Source: Nemania diffusa
Taxonomy: Eukaryota; Ascomycota; Sordariomycetes; Xylariales; Xylariaceae
Assembly: GCA_038501195.1 (NCBI GenBank)
Contig: JBBPUQ010000011.1
Location: forward strand, 1,798,001-1,862,000
Direction: 5' to 3'
DNA: 64,000 nucleotides
The notes beneath the pieces are model-generated. The model was not told where the DNA came from. It made no database searches and worked only from the letters and a program-made list of their open reading frames with translations. Positions within the stretch are counted from its first letter, which is position 1, and each line of letters starts with the position of its first letter. This document shows positions 24,201 through 34,850 of this stretch, in pieces. Position numbers and translations under genes: made by a program.

Positions 24201-26463
24201 TCAAAAATTGCTAAACTATATTATCTACAATTTAAATATTAATTTTTTATCTAAAAAATTTCGAAACTATATATAAATAATAAATATATAATATTATATA
24301 ATATTTATTAAAGTTTATTAAACAATAAACAAAATAGAAAAAATATATAAACTATTTTAATATATATACAATATTTTTAAAACAAAAATAAACTATTATA
24401 TAAAACAAAAGTTAATTTTGCAAATAATAATCAAAGCTTTAAACAATATTATAAAACTAAATAGCTTTATATTTATTTTACTAATTTTTAACATATATCC
24501 AAAAGTTAACTAAAACTTACTTTTATCGCTAAATATTATACAAAAAGCTAAAGCAATAAAAAAAGCAATAAAAATATTATATAAAAAATATACAAAAGTT
24601 AAAATCAATTATATAATTAATAAATATAACAGTTTAACTATATATAACATATTTTTATTATTTTTAAAAAGCGAAATATTTATATAGAAAAAAAAGCAAA
24701 GCTAAAATAAACTATATAAAATCTAATCGATTAAAAAATCAGATATTATTATCGATTTAATAAATAGCTCGGTATATTTTCAATATATATAAATAAAACT
24801 TTATTACTATATAAAAAAAACACAATTACTAAAAAACTAAAAAATAAATTTAATAAAAGTTTAATATTTTTAAACTTTTATTATATAAAAAAAATATAAT
24901 AAACTAAAAAAAAACATAAATATATATATAACTTTTATATAATAAATTAGCTATAGTTTTTTTATAGCAAAAGAATAAAAAATGTATGCACTAGTAGTAA
25001 AACTGCGAAAAAACGGCATAATTAATACATTTAGAGCGCTATTTAAAAAATCAGATATTACTAAAATCAACAACTTTGTTGTATAAAAAGTTTTCTAGTT
25101 TATTAAATATAATTAAACAGAATATAGAAATATTTGAATCTTTAAGTTTTATTTTGTATAAAAAGTTAAAAAAAAAACAACTAAGCTATACAAAAAGTTA
25201 AAACTTGTTATATAAAAATATAACAATTTTAAAAAAAAATCAATATTTATTTAATTTTTGATTATTTAGCAAATAAGCCAAAAACTATTATTTATATTTA
25301 AACTTTTGCTAATTTGCAACTATAAAATTTTAAGTAAACTTTAAAATATTATACAAGTATATATACAGTCAAAAAATAAACTAGCAAAAAAAATTTTTAC
25401 ATAACTGCTAACTAAACTAAAGTTTAAATATTTTAAAAATACTATTTTAAAAATCATATAACTATTATATAAACTAGCTAAATTAAAATTATATTAGTTT
25501 AAAATATACTATTAACACTATTGCAAAAAACTCGATATATTTATATTTATATACAATTTATATTTTTTATATACAATAAAATAAGTTAACAATTTTAATA
25601 TTATAAGTTTATAAACAAATGATATATTTAATTTTATTACGCCGAATTTTTCAGCAAAAAAAAAATATAAACTATAACAAGCTAGCTTTTATATAAAACT
25701 AAAAAAAACATTTTAATTAAATCACCCGATTAAATTTAATAGCAAACAAATTATTTTATTATATAAAAATAATATAATTTTAACTTAAAAAAGCTAAAAT
25801 AATTAATTAGCTTTAATTAACTATTATATAAAAAAAGCTGCTTAAAAATACATTTTACAATATATATAAAAAGCATATATTAATAATATATATTAACTAG
25901 AAGCTATATACAACTTGTTAATAGCTGTACAAATAACTGATTTTTAATTAAACAATATTAAGAATTTAAATCAAAAGATCTAATAACAAACAAATAACTT
26001 TAACTATAAATTAACTTTTGTATTATTAAACCTAAATTGTACAAAATTGTTTATATTTACTAACAAATTATTTATAAACAATATAAATATAATTTTATAG
26101 TTTAGATTTATTATCGTACTAGCAACAGAACAATATATAAAAAACAATTTAAGTTTTGAAATTATTAGTAATATTATATACTAAAACTTAAGCAAATATA
26201 AAAAAGTCATTTATAGTATATTTGCAAATAAGCTATATAGTATAGTTAATAGTTTCGATAGTACAATTGCTTTATATATAATAATTTAGCAAATTTTAAC
26301 TATATTAAAAATTACTTTAATTTTAGCAGTTTTATATTCAAACTTAAAATCTTTATATAACTGTTTAGTTAAATTTAAAACAACATAAAAAAAACAACTT
26401 ATAATTAATATTATATTATTTTGCAAATTGTACAAAAAAAAAGAAATTTTTAAAGTATAATAG
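21228..26463 (+). other. Degraded internal gag-pol region of the Copia element
   Basis: This stretch corresponds to gag, protease, integrase and reverse transcriptase. RIP has filled all frames with stops. It keeps noticeably more C and G than the flanking outer element. The open frame at 23667-23921 (minus) is an AT-driven accident. Confidence 0.6.
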
Positions 26464-26607
26464 GTAAATAGCGCCGATAATTCTGCTGATATATTTACAA
26501 AGCAAAAACTAAACTAAGCACTTAAAACTTTAGTATTTATTAATAAGTTTATTGTATAAATCGAAATATTAATAAATAAAGTAAAAACAAACATATAATA
26601 AAAAAAC

Positions 26608-27006
26608 AACTATTATATAAAAACTGCTTTTTTTTTGTATAAAAAAGCATATATTTAAAATATTACAAAAGATTTATTTTTAATAAACAAGTTTTAGTAA
26701 TATAGTAATAACATATGCAACTTTTTTTGTATATTTTAAGTTCGATTTTTAGTTAAAACATATATTTAAAATAAGCTAATATAAATAATATATTTTAGAT
26801 ATAGTTTTTTTTATATAATATTTTATTTTTATATAATATAAAACGACTTTTATATAAAAGCCGCTTTTTCTTTTATATAAAAAAATATATACTTAAATAC
26901 TACAAAAAACTTACTTTTAATAAACAAGTTTTAATAGTATAATAATAACATATATAATATTTACTATATGTTCTAAGTTTAATTTTTAACTAAAATATAT
27001 ACAGCT
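26608..27006 (+). repeat. Two diverged tandem copies of a ~235-bp unit
   Basis: Copy 1 starts near 26608 and copy 2 near 26843. Shared landmarks are a TATATAAAA-x-CTGCTTTTT (or GCCGCTTTTT) block, ACTTTTAATAAACAAGTTTTA, and a closing AAAATATATA block. The differences are mainly transitions. The repeat lies between the pol end and the right LTR. Confidence 0.55.
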
Positions 27007-27099
27007 TTAAGTTTATATTAATTATAGATTTAAAACTATGTTGATTTTTTTTTTTCCTTTTTTTTCTGTTGTATATACTTAAAACTACCTACATACAAT

Positions 27100-27345
27100 A
27101 TAGCTTTACCTTATATCAACAGCTACATATATATATAACATATTTTTACTCTATGTCAACAGTTATATATATATACGATATATTTTTATTATTAACAGCT
27201 ATATATATATATAACATATTTTTACTATATATTAACAACTATATATATATACAATATATACTTACTATATACTAACTAATATATATATATATAACACACT
27301 TTTATTTTAAATCAACTAATAAACATATATATAACAAACTTTTAT
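27100..27345 (+). repeat. AT-rich minisatellite, ~41-bp unit
   Basis: About five to six copies of a unit like CAACAGCTATATATATATA followed by ACATATTTTTACTATATAT follow each other. The open frame through it (27069-27275) is a product of the repeat and not a gene. Confidence 0.6.
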
Positions 27346-27531
27346 ATTTAAAAAAAAATCGAAAAATATATATACATTTAACAACTTATATACAATATAA
27401 AACATTTTAATATATATATATACAAAAAACATTTATATAGTACATATAAAAAAAACATTATTGAAAAAAACTAAAAAATTAAATTTGTTATTTTTTAACT
27501 ACTGTATAAAAAACAAAGCAAAACTAAATCT

Positions 27532-27556
27532 TTTTTTTTTTTTTTTTTTTTTTTTG
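27532..27556 (+). repeat. Poly-T tract
   Basis: A run of about 24 T bases inside the 3' non-coding part of the Copia element. It may mark the poly-A tail of another small insertion in reverse orientation, but no boundary is visible. Confidence 0.5.
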
Positions 27557-28116
27557 CTTTTATAAGCTATGCTAAAAATAACAAATGCTATATAAACGTT
27601 AAATATATATGCTGCATATACTTTTTTAAAAGCTAAAAATTTAACAATATTTAATAAACGGTGCGCTAATATAACATTAACAACTATTTTAAAAGCTATT
27701 AATGTATAGCAGTATAACCAAACTCTAACTTTGGACTAAAATAGCTTGAAAGTACTTTTTTTAGTATATAAGTTTTGCTTAAATGTTTGCAAAAATATTT
27801 AAAGCTAACACTTAAAAAATAATGTCAGTAAAAAAAGCGGTACAAATAATGCTTTTTTTAGCTTATTGTACAATTAAATATATTAGCTAAAAATATACAA
27901 AAAGATTTATTTATACGAAAATAAATGTATATTTATATAAAGCGACTATATAAAAGCTTAACAAACTTAGCTTTTAGTTAAAAAGCTGTATATTTTTACT
28001 GTATTATTGTTTTTAGTTTAAACAAAGTTTTAAAACTACAACATGCTGCTTAAAAAAGCAAACATAAAACAAAAGCAAGTAGCAGCTATTGTACTGTTGC
28101 TGCTGCTACTGTATAA

Positions 28117-28150
28117 TGAATATATATATATAAGTAAATAAATATATGTA

Positions 28151-28188
<38 letters not shown>

Positions 28189-28235
28189 ATATATATGTAT
28201 ATATAAATAGATGAATAAATAAATAAACAGATGTA
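28117..28235 (+). repeat. (TA)n / TATG / AAAT microsatellite cluster
   Basis: Long TA runs, TATG runs and AAATA repeats follow one another. The minus-strand frame over it (28036-28263) is low-complexity and not coding. Confidence 0.6.
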
Positions 28236-28752
28236 CGAAAAAGAAATAAAAAAAAAAAAACAAAAACGGATAAAAATTAGCTAGATATTTATATCTGAGA
28301 TTTTATGCTGTATAAGTTAACACTTTAACTAATATTGTTTATTTTTTTTATATAATATTTAATATTTTTTTCTTTTTATACAGCAGTTATTTATTAAACA
28401 AACAAATTAACAAATAACTACTAATTAATTAACTATATAAAGCTTACTAAATCAACTATTAATAATTTATTATAAACTTTATTACTATATAAAAAAGTTA
28501 TTTTCAATAAATTAACTATAGCTAACAATCTAATAAACAGCGATTTGTTATTTCAACTAATCAAAAATATTATATAATATATAAACTAAGTTAATATAAC
28601 AAACAACTAAACTATGCTATTTATATATAGCTGCAAAACAATCGACTTATTATATAATAAAACTAAACTACTACAAAACATATTGCTTTTTTATTTTTTA
28701 TTTTTTTACTTTTATATAATATTTAGTTATAACTAAAAAAAAAAAAAGCTAA

Positions 28753-29018
28753 TATTAAAATATTAGTATTAGTTACAACTATATGTTATAGTTTGTATAC
28801 TGTAGTATTTGTACTATAGTTATACAAACAAGTATATAATTATATAAGCAAGCACTTATTTTATATGCTAGCAGAGATTTCATTTATAATAAAATCTCCA
28901 GCTATATAAAAAAACTTTTTTTAGATATAATTATTAATATAAATATAGTATAACTAGCTTTATATTTTATTTATATATAACTTATATATATTATTATATA
29001 TATATAGCCCATTTAATA
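28753..29018 (+). repeat. Right LTR of Copia element (266 bp)
   Basis: It has the same length as the left LTR. Its ends are TATTAAAATATTAG and TTTAATA; G-to-A and C-to-T changes have converted the TG...CA termini to TA...TA, so both ends would be missed by a search for perfect LTR termini. Confidence 0.88.
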
Positions 29019-29023
29019 TTTAT
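29019..29023 (+). repeat. Right TTTAT target duplication of the Copia element
   Basis: Exact match to 20957-20961, directly abutting the right LTR. Confidence 0.85.
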
Positions 29024-30039
29024 AAATAAATTAGTTAAAATTAATATAAAACTATATAAAATTAATAAAAACTATAGCTTAATTATATATAAAATGTAAA
29101 CAAAAAATTAAAAATTAAAAAAGTTTATTTAAAAAATATAATAAAATAAAACTGTTATAAAACTATTAAAACAATATTAAAACTAAAAACTGCAATATTA
29201 TTTTATTTGTTTATAAAAACTAAAAGTTTTGTTTAAAGCTTTGTTATATTATTTTTTAGTAATATATATAAATTATAACAATTTTAAATAATATTATAAA
29301 AAGTTCAAATATAAAAATATAAAAACAAAATATATATATAATAAAACAACAAGCTTAAAATATTTAATATATTATAAAAAATTAACTAAAGTATAAAATA
29401 AATAGTTCTAATTTAAAAATATATTAAAATATTTAAAATATATAAATAGCGCTAAAAAAGCAAAATATTTATAATATATTATAACTAGTTTAATTAATTT
29501 TTATATATTTATAAAAGTTATAAATTATTTTAAAATATATATATAATAAAAAATAAAATAACAATATAAATAGCTATAATTTATAATTTTATTGTTGTTT
29601 ATTTTATTTTATTTTATAGTTTATTAATTAAAAAAAGTTATAAAAAAAAAAAATATAAAAAAAAAAAAAAAAGCTATAAATAAAATATAAAACAAAAACA
29701 AAAAATATAATATAATATAATATAACTACATTTAATAGTTATAACTATATTTTATAATTATTTTTTTTTTTGTTTATAAATATAACATACTAAAAATACT
29801 ACAAACTAAATTTGCAAAAAATATACTTAAGTTTTATAAGTTAACAACAATATAAATATATTACTATATAATTAACTATATATAACTAAGTACTTGCTTG
29901 TACAAAAAAAAAAAAAAGCAATAAAAAGCTAAACTTTCAGCAAATCAACAGTGGTTAAAAGTTGCTAAATAAATAGCTTATTATAGTTGTAAGCGTAGAT
30001 CTTAGCCTAGCACGCCCTTAATGCCCTTCGGGAGGCTCT

Positions 30040-30064
30040 GGGGTCTCTGCTACGCAGAGGCCCC
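30040..30064 (+). repeat. GC-rich hairpin near the 3' end of the outer element
   Basis: The arms GGGGTCTCTGC (30040-30050) and GCAGAGGCCCC (30054-30064) pair with one mismatch around a TAC loop. It lies just upstream of the (CCAA)n tract. A stem-loop here could be the 3' structure recognised by a LINE reverse transcriptase; this is inference. Confidence 0.5.
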
Positions 30065-30079
30065 CCGGCGTCAAATATA

Positions 30080-30097
30080 CCAACCAACCAACCAACC
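30080..30097 (+). repeat. (CCAA)n tail of the outer element
   Basis: A pure run of CCAA units directly abuts the right copy of the target duplication. Simple-repeat tails at the 3' end are typical of many non-LTR retroelements. Confidence 0.7.
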
Positions 30098-30109
30098 GGA
30101 ACGGCCTCA
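30095..30109 (+). repeat. Right copy of 15-bp target-site duplication
   Basis: Identical to 15654-15668. After it the exon of the rhodopsin-like gene continues with codons for IRKV. Confidence 0.85.
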
Positions 30110-31071
30110 TTCGAAAGGTGCTTATTGGAGCTATCATCGTCGTTAGCATCTTTTCGATAGCGACCTTCCTCACTCTTGCGTTACAGTGCCGTCCTGTAAC
30201 ACTGAACTGGGGCATCGGAAAGGGAGAATGCGTTGCCCCTCACGTCATTACCGACATTGCATACGCGTTTTCGGCAGCCGATATCGCGAGTGGATGGCTT
30301 TTCTCAGTAAGTTGTCTACCCCGCTGACATACACCTAAGCATGCCTTTTGCTTTTTCCAGTATATGGGCTGAAACTGATAATATGACGGAATAGACATTG
30401 CCGATTGTGATGCTGTGGAATGTACAACTTAGTCTTCGTGTCAAGCTCTCAGTCATTATTCTCCTTGGCTTCTCGTTCACGTAAGCCTATGCTGAACACT
30501 CGATTACGGCAGACTTTCCACTAACCCATTAAAACAGAAGTAGTATAGCTACACTTGTACGCCTTAAGTACGTCGTCGACCTTGGCTCTCTAGGTTCAAC
30601 GGATCCTGGACTTCCCTTGCGCTTGTTAGACTCAATCATCTGGTGAGTTACCATATTTCTTTCAACTTCTTCAGAAGGAAGTGCAAGCAATACTATCAAG
30701 ACTTGTGCTATTGCATGCTCTATAGTAACCGATAACTTCCTGTTTCTAACCCTATGATAATTATCAGGTCCCATCTTGAAATTGCGTTAGCAATCTTTGC
30801 CGCATCGCTCGCTGCCCTGCGCCCTCTTCTCAAATTCATCAGCACGCGAGGCGACACCACTACCAAGAGCAATGGCCGGTCCGAGTCGCGCCCCATAGGT
30901 AGAATGGCTTCCGCAATACGTCTAGATGATCTGAAAGAGAACCAGTTTGATGATGGCGGGAGCCAGGAGTATATTTTACACACGGGCCAGGACCAGGCAA
31001 AAAATGGCCGCGAGAGCCAGAGCGGCATCTACATGACAACAAGGATAGAGGTATCACATCATGCAGTGTGA
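30110..31071 (+). pseudogene. Rhodopsin/PTH11-like membrane protein, 3' part
   Basis: This is the continuation of the gene that starts at 15176. Segments are 30110-30306 (rest of exon 3), 30395-30480, 30538-30642 and 30768-31071, with matching phases (0, 2, 2) and standard donors (GTAAGT, GTAAGC, GTGAGT). It encodes the remaining helices, for example LIGAIIVVSIFSIATFLTLA and KLSVIILLGFSF, and the conserved W-x-x-x-E-I-A-x-A-I-x-A segment with LRPLLK after the last helix. A polar cytosolic tail of about 80 residues follows. No stop or frameshift is seen in this half. The 3' part could not be translated as a normal protein from its own start. Confidence 0.88.
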
Positions 31072-33000
31072 GAAAATCCTTGGTGGCTTCACACAATTGT
31101 GCGTCATCAGTCGGCGAGATTCCTGCTGGCCGCAAAACGGTCTACCTGCGGAGAAGTGCGACCTCCACGTGCCACTGTTCATGTGTCACACTATTATGTT
31201 GAAAAGTGTTCGAAAAACCTTCATCCTAATTTTGCTTGTGAAAGACTAGCACAAGGCTTGGGGGTTTTGTAAAATAGAAGTTGTATAATCATCCACGCCG
31301 GTATACCTAATGTAAGTATATATAGATACCAAACAGACTAGCTGTGCTAGATTTATAATAAAATAGACTTCTAGAGCTTCGGGGACTCCACTATGAGGTG
31401 CTGTTGAGTGTTTCCATTCATAATCATTAGCTAATGCTTGTCAGTGCCAAAATCATACCTTCACGTACAACCCAAATCTCTAATATCTACTCGTACGATG
31501 ATGGAAAATCCAAGTACGACCTACATTATGACGCAGAAAAAATGACGCCGTTAATGCTCCAGTATTCGCAGTATATGTACGTACTGGTACGCGACATAAA
31601 TCTTTTGTGTGGTCTCTTCGTATGGTACTATTGCGAATTGAACACCGATGCCAAGAACTATGTTTCGTCATCCTTTAAGATACGAAAATATGGTTTTCTA
31701 TACTATCTACTACCTATCCTAGTGGATTTCCTTGATTGGATACTCACCATCATAGATGAACTTTGAGAGAAAGCCACGTCCACGAATATTCTAGAATGTA
31801 GCCCCAAGTCCCATATAAGCTGCATACTACTCGAATATGTATAGAAAACATGTTGGGTATTGTGGAAGTCAAGTATGTCATACGGACCCATTTATTGAGG
31901 GGTTTCCGAGACCTTTCTTGCCCTTGTGTATATACATAGGCTGGCTCGGTCCCCTCCTCTTCAGAGTTTTCTAGAGAGTAAGAGACCCTTTGAAGCCATA
32001 GCCATTTATTAGATCAATAAGAATCACAATTACCAAGTCCAGTATAACTGCCTTTGTGACAATTAGGACATGCTTATGGTATTGCGGAAGTCAAGTAGGA
32101 TAAGCATGTCGAGTAGTGGAGTCAGGTTTAGGATAGTAATGATTTCAGCCTTCTTATTATCTAGTATATTGAAACGGAACGGGCACACAACCCTCTAGAG
32201 GATTGGCCATGGCCACCTTAATAACTTCTAGAGATTTGAAGGGAGAAAAAAAGACAATCTGGGAAAACAATCGTGTATTTTTGGGGATGTTGCTGACCCC
32301 TATAAGCCAGCATGACTGTTCTATAGCCTTCCTCGAAAACCTACGCTTCTAGACTAGCTAAATATATAAGAACAATTCAGACTTGATCAGAATTAGCTAA
32401 TCTATCCCCCTTGCAACTGTGTTGCCCGCACTGTCCCAATATGTGGTATCAAGGTTCGTATGATGTATCAAAAGTAAACCTCCCAAGCCCGTCTAGCTGC
32501 TTCTATTATGTCCATGTTGGTATAAACTAATAATATCATGACGTATCATGACCGAGTGGCCTCGTATTTTTGTGCTCCTCGGCGCCACTATGCTCCCCTG
32601 CGCTTTGGGTCTATCGTTATTAAGATGGCGAAGGGCAATTGTATAGTACTAGCTTTTGGTAACGGAGAACTTAATGTAGTGCGTTTAACAGCTACTATAG
32701 GCGGACCAGCAAAACTATGCCCTGTCTCGCGCGTAAAGGACAAACTTTTATATTTTATCAATGCAGTACTATATCAGACCAACGCCTAGGCTTGTAGATA
32801 ACATCCCTAGAGGAGTACCGAAAGGGGATCGGGTTATTCCTAGCAAATGGTCACATACCCTAACTCCGGTGACCGATACCGAAATCAGAAAGTTTCCATG
32901 CAAGATATCTTATCTGAATAGAAGGATAATTCATTGTTGGCGGATAGCCCTAACGGAGCGGAGCTGAGATATTTCCATTTTCCGGCAAATATGCAGCAGG
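31072..33000. other. Intergenic, nothing recognised
   Basis: Short frames only. Two loosely similar segments, GGTATTGTGGAAGTCAAGTA (about 31857) and a GGTATTGCGGAAGTCAAGTA relative (about 32077), hint at old local duplication. Confidence 0.4.
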
Positions 33001-33009
33001 TGGCCCATG

Positions 33010-33734
33010 AGCAGCGGTGCTATTAGAAGCCGTTGAAGACCGACAGGCAAAGATTAAAGACCTCGAAGACTCCGCTCTTAGGACATACCAAAAAGTTTGT
33101 GGAAACATTTAATTAGCCTATTCCAGTCACTAATGTTAGCGCAAGTAGCTCGAGTGGCTTCTCTTGAAGCAACATCAGGCATCCATATTTGAGGCAAAAG
33201 CTGCCCTACGCAGAGCAGATGAAAGTGTCAGGTAAGGGCGCGTAATTATGACATTCACACTTGTGACTATTTTCTTCGTGAGTGAGCCCTCGATATGGAG
33301 TGCTATAAAACACAATCGTCTCGAAAGCCTGTCCGGCTGATAGGATTCTATTAGCTCCCACCCGGATTTACTGCGACATTCTTTGGTATGAACAACCGAG
33401 AAATTAACCAGGCCAACTGGATGAGCCTCGATAAGCAAATACGCTACGTGCGTCTGTACTACTCCGCCCATTTACATGAATTCGTCTACAAGGCTATACT
33501 GGCATTTATTGCGCCTTAGTTGTTGTGACCATATTGGCCATCATTGTTATTGTTTCCGTTACATTTAATCCATGGCACAGCGCCCTTACTCGGGGTTTCG
33601 GTCATATTCCGTTCGTGTGGTTTGCCGAGCATGCAAGATTCCATGATTACTTAAAGAAAAGTCTTATGCGCTACAAAAAGTTTGATATTAAAACGGAACG
33701 TGTGCTTAACACACACTGCACTTTGGAGACCTGA
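33010..33734 (+). pseudogene. Possible relic of a coiled-coil plus membrane-anchor protein
   Basis: At 33015-33110 the plus strand encodes a charged, heptad-like stretch (EAVEDRQAKIKDLEDSALR) ending in a stop. Near 33180-33235 an exon-like piece (EAKAALRRADESVR) ends at a GTAAGG donor. At 33510-33734 a frame gives a hydrophobic helix (VVTILAIIVIVSVTF) and a 50-residue tail. Together they look like the scattered exons of a decayed gene. I do not recognise the family, and these may be unrelated fragments. Confidence 0.25.
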
Positions 33735-34850
33735 AAAGGAGTCACAATAGCACTCCCAAAGGTTTTCTTACGTTGATAATCTCGAAATTAAAACAATAAG
33801 TAAAATTTAGTGTAGAAAAGCTGCCTGCCTAGCTAACTCAGGCAGCCTGTATAGGGTACTACTAGGAATAAATAAAACCATTCAAAACAACTGTGCCAGT
33901 ATAGCCCTAATAAATACACTCCTATGTACTGGTTTACCCGCACTGTCAAAAGAAGCATGCTTCTAGAGCTTCTAAGATCCTGGGGCAAGTAGAGCTGCAC
34001 AGAGAGATAAAATTAAGAAATTGACGGACACAAAGAAAAATAGGAAAACCGAAAGCCCCGGTGATGCAATGACAGCCGCTGAGTCTTCGGTTGATATTAC
34101 GAGGATAGAAACCTCAGCCTTCAGGCGTCACTACATCCGTGGCTGTTTTTGGTTAAATAGGATAAAGTAGGGCGACGGTGTTCAGAAAGTGGTGACATAA
34201 CAGGCCACAAATCAACAATGGAAACTTCGAAGTGTAACAGGGGCTTGCTTCTAGGGCTTAGACAATTTATATAAGTACTATTTTTGGCCTCTAAAGGTCT
34301 ATATATATAAAAATAAAATCATAAATGAGTATCGTTGGATATTTTATAGTATTCTTTTTAAATGGTGTTTTAGCGAAGCTTTATCACGCAATAGAACTAT
34401 AGTACGCCATAACACTACTTATCAAAGGGAAATCCTATCAAGCTGGGGATTTGAGTATCTATGGCTATTTATATATGAGATAGCGATAAGCTGTTGCGCC
34501 AATGCGAAAGGAACGCCGGCGGCTGCAACTTAACTGCGACTGGAAAAAGCAGAAACGATAGAGCCATCATACCATCATAAAGAGCTATTAGCGTCCTTCG
34601 TGCTGTGTGTTCAATTTTTGTTTTCTTAACCCCCGTGATCTAGTAGTAAATTCATCTTTTCTAGGTACAGTAAGGGCATAGACACGTACAAGATATTCCA
34701 GTTGTAAATAGATATAACGATAATTTTCACGTATTATTATCTCCCCTCTACTATCACAATACAATTATCTATTCCGACAAGAGATACCTGCTGATCTGGT
34801 ATGGGTATAATCGCTAAACTCCGGTCCACACTCCATAAAGTGATATAATG
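33735..34850. other. Intergenic, nothing recognised
   Basis: Frames are short with no motifs. It lies at the 3' side of the intact rhodopsin-like gene. Confidence 0.4.

Larger units (their letters stand above)
20962..29018 (+). mobile_element. Ty1/Copia-type LTR retrotransposon, RIP-degraded, nested
   Basis: The element is 8,057 bp and bounded by two 266-bp LTRs and a 5-bp TSD. A purine tract (A-run, 28737-28747) precedes the right LTR, as expected for plus-strand priming. At 26464-26511 the plus strand reads VNSADNSADIFTKQKL, the ADI(F/L)TK signature at the end of Copia RNase H. About 1 kb upstream, 25462-25497, a decayed LLYKLAKLKLY-stop string fits the reverse-transcriptase LYGLxxxxRLW motif after G-to-A changes. 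Coding sense is therefore plus, the same as the host gene and the outer element. No open gag-pol frame survives. About 2.2 kb of extra sequence lies between the end of pol and the right LTR. Confidence 0.85.
15669..30094 (+). mobile_element. Outer retroelement (probably non-LTR/LINE), RIP-degraded, hosting a Copia insertion
   Basis: This 14,426-bp insert lies in an exon and is flanked by a 15-bp direct repeat. Subtracting the nested LTR element and its TSD copy leaves about 6.4 kb, a common length for fungal LINEs of the Tad1 type. The 3' edge ends in (CCAA)n (30080-30097), preceded by a GC-rich hairpin. The 5' edge (15669-15715) has normal composition. There are no terminal inverted repeats or outer LTRs. 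The body (15720-20956 and 29024-29990) is almost free of C and G, with stops in every frame, consistent with heavy RIP, so no ORF can be read. LINE identity is an inference from the TSD length, the simple-repeat tail and the size; no reverse transcriptase motif was recovered. Confidence 0.6.

Noticed and set aside
27069..27275. 68-codon Ile/Tyr-rich frame
   Set aside because: It is the translation of a ~41-bp minisatellite.
28036..28263. 75-codon minus-strand frame
   Set aside because: Low-complexity translation of TA/TATG/AAAT repeats.
15669..30094. Reading the AT-rich block as a mitochondrial insertion or centromere
   Set aside because: No mitochondrial gene, tRNA or rRNA is present. The block has exact target duplications, LTRs and transition-only differences, which fit RIP-mutated transposons.
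15669..30094. Reading the large insert as a Starship-type giant element
   Set aside because: No tyrosine-recombinase captain or cargo genes are seen, and a 15-bp duplication plus simple-repeat tail does not fit.
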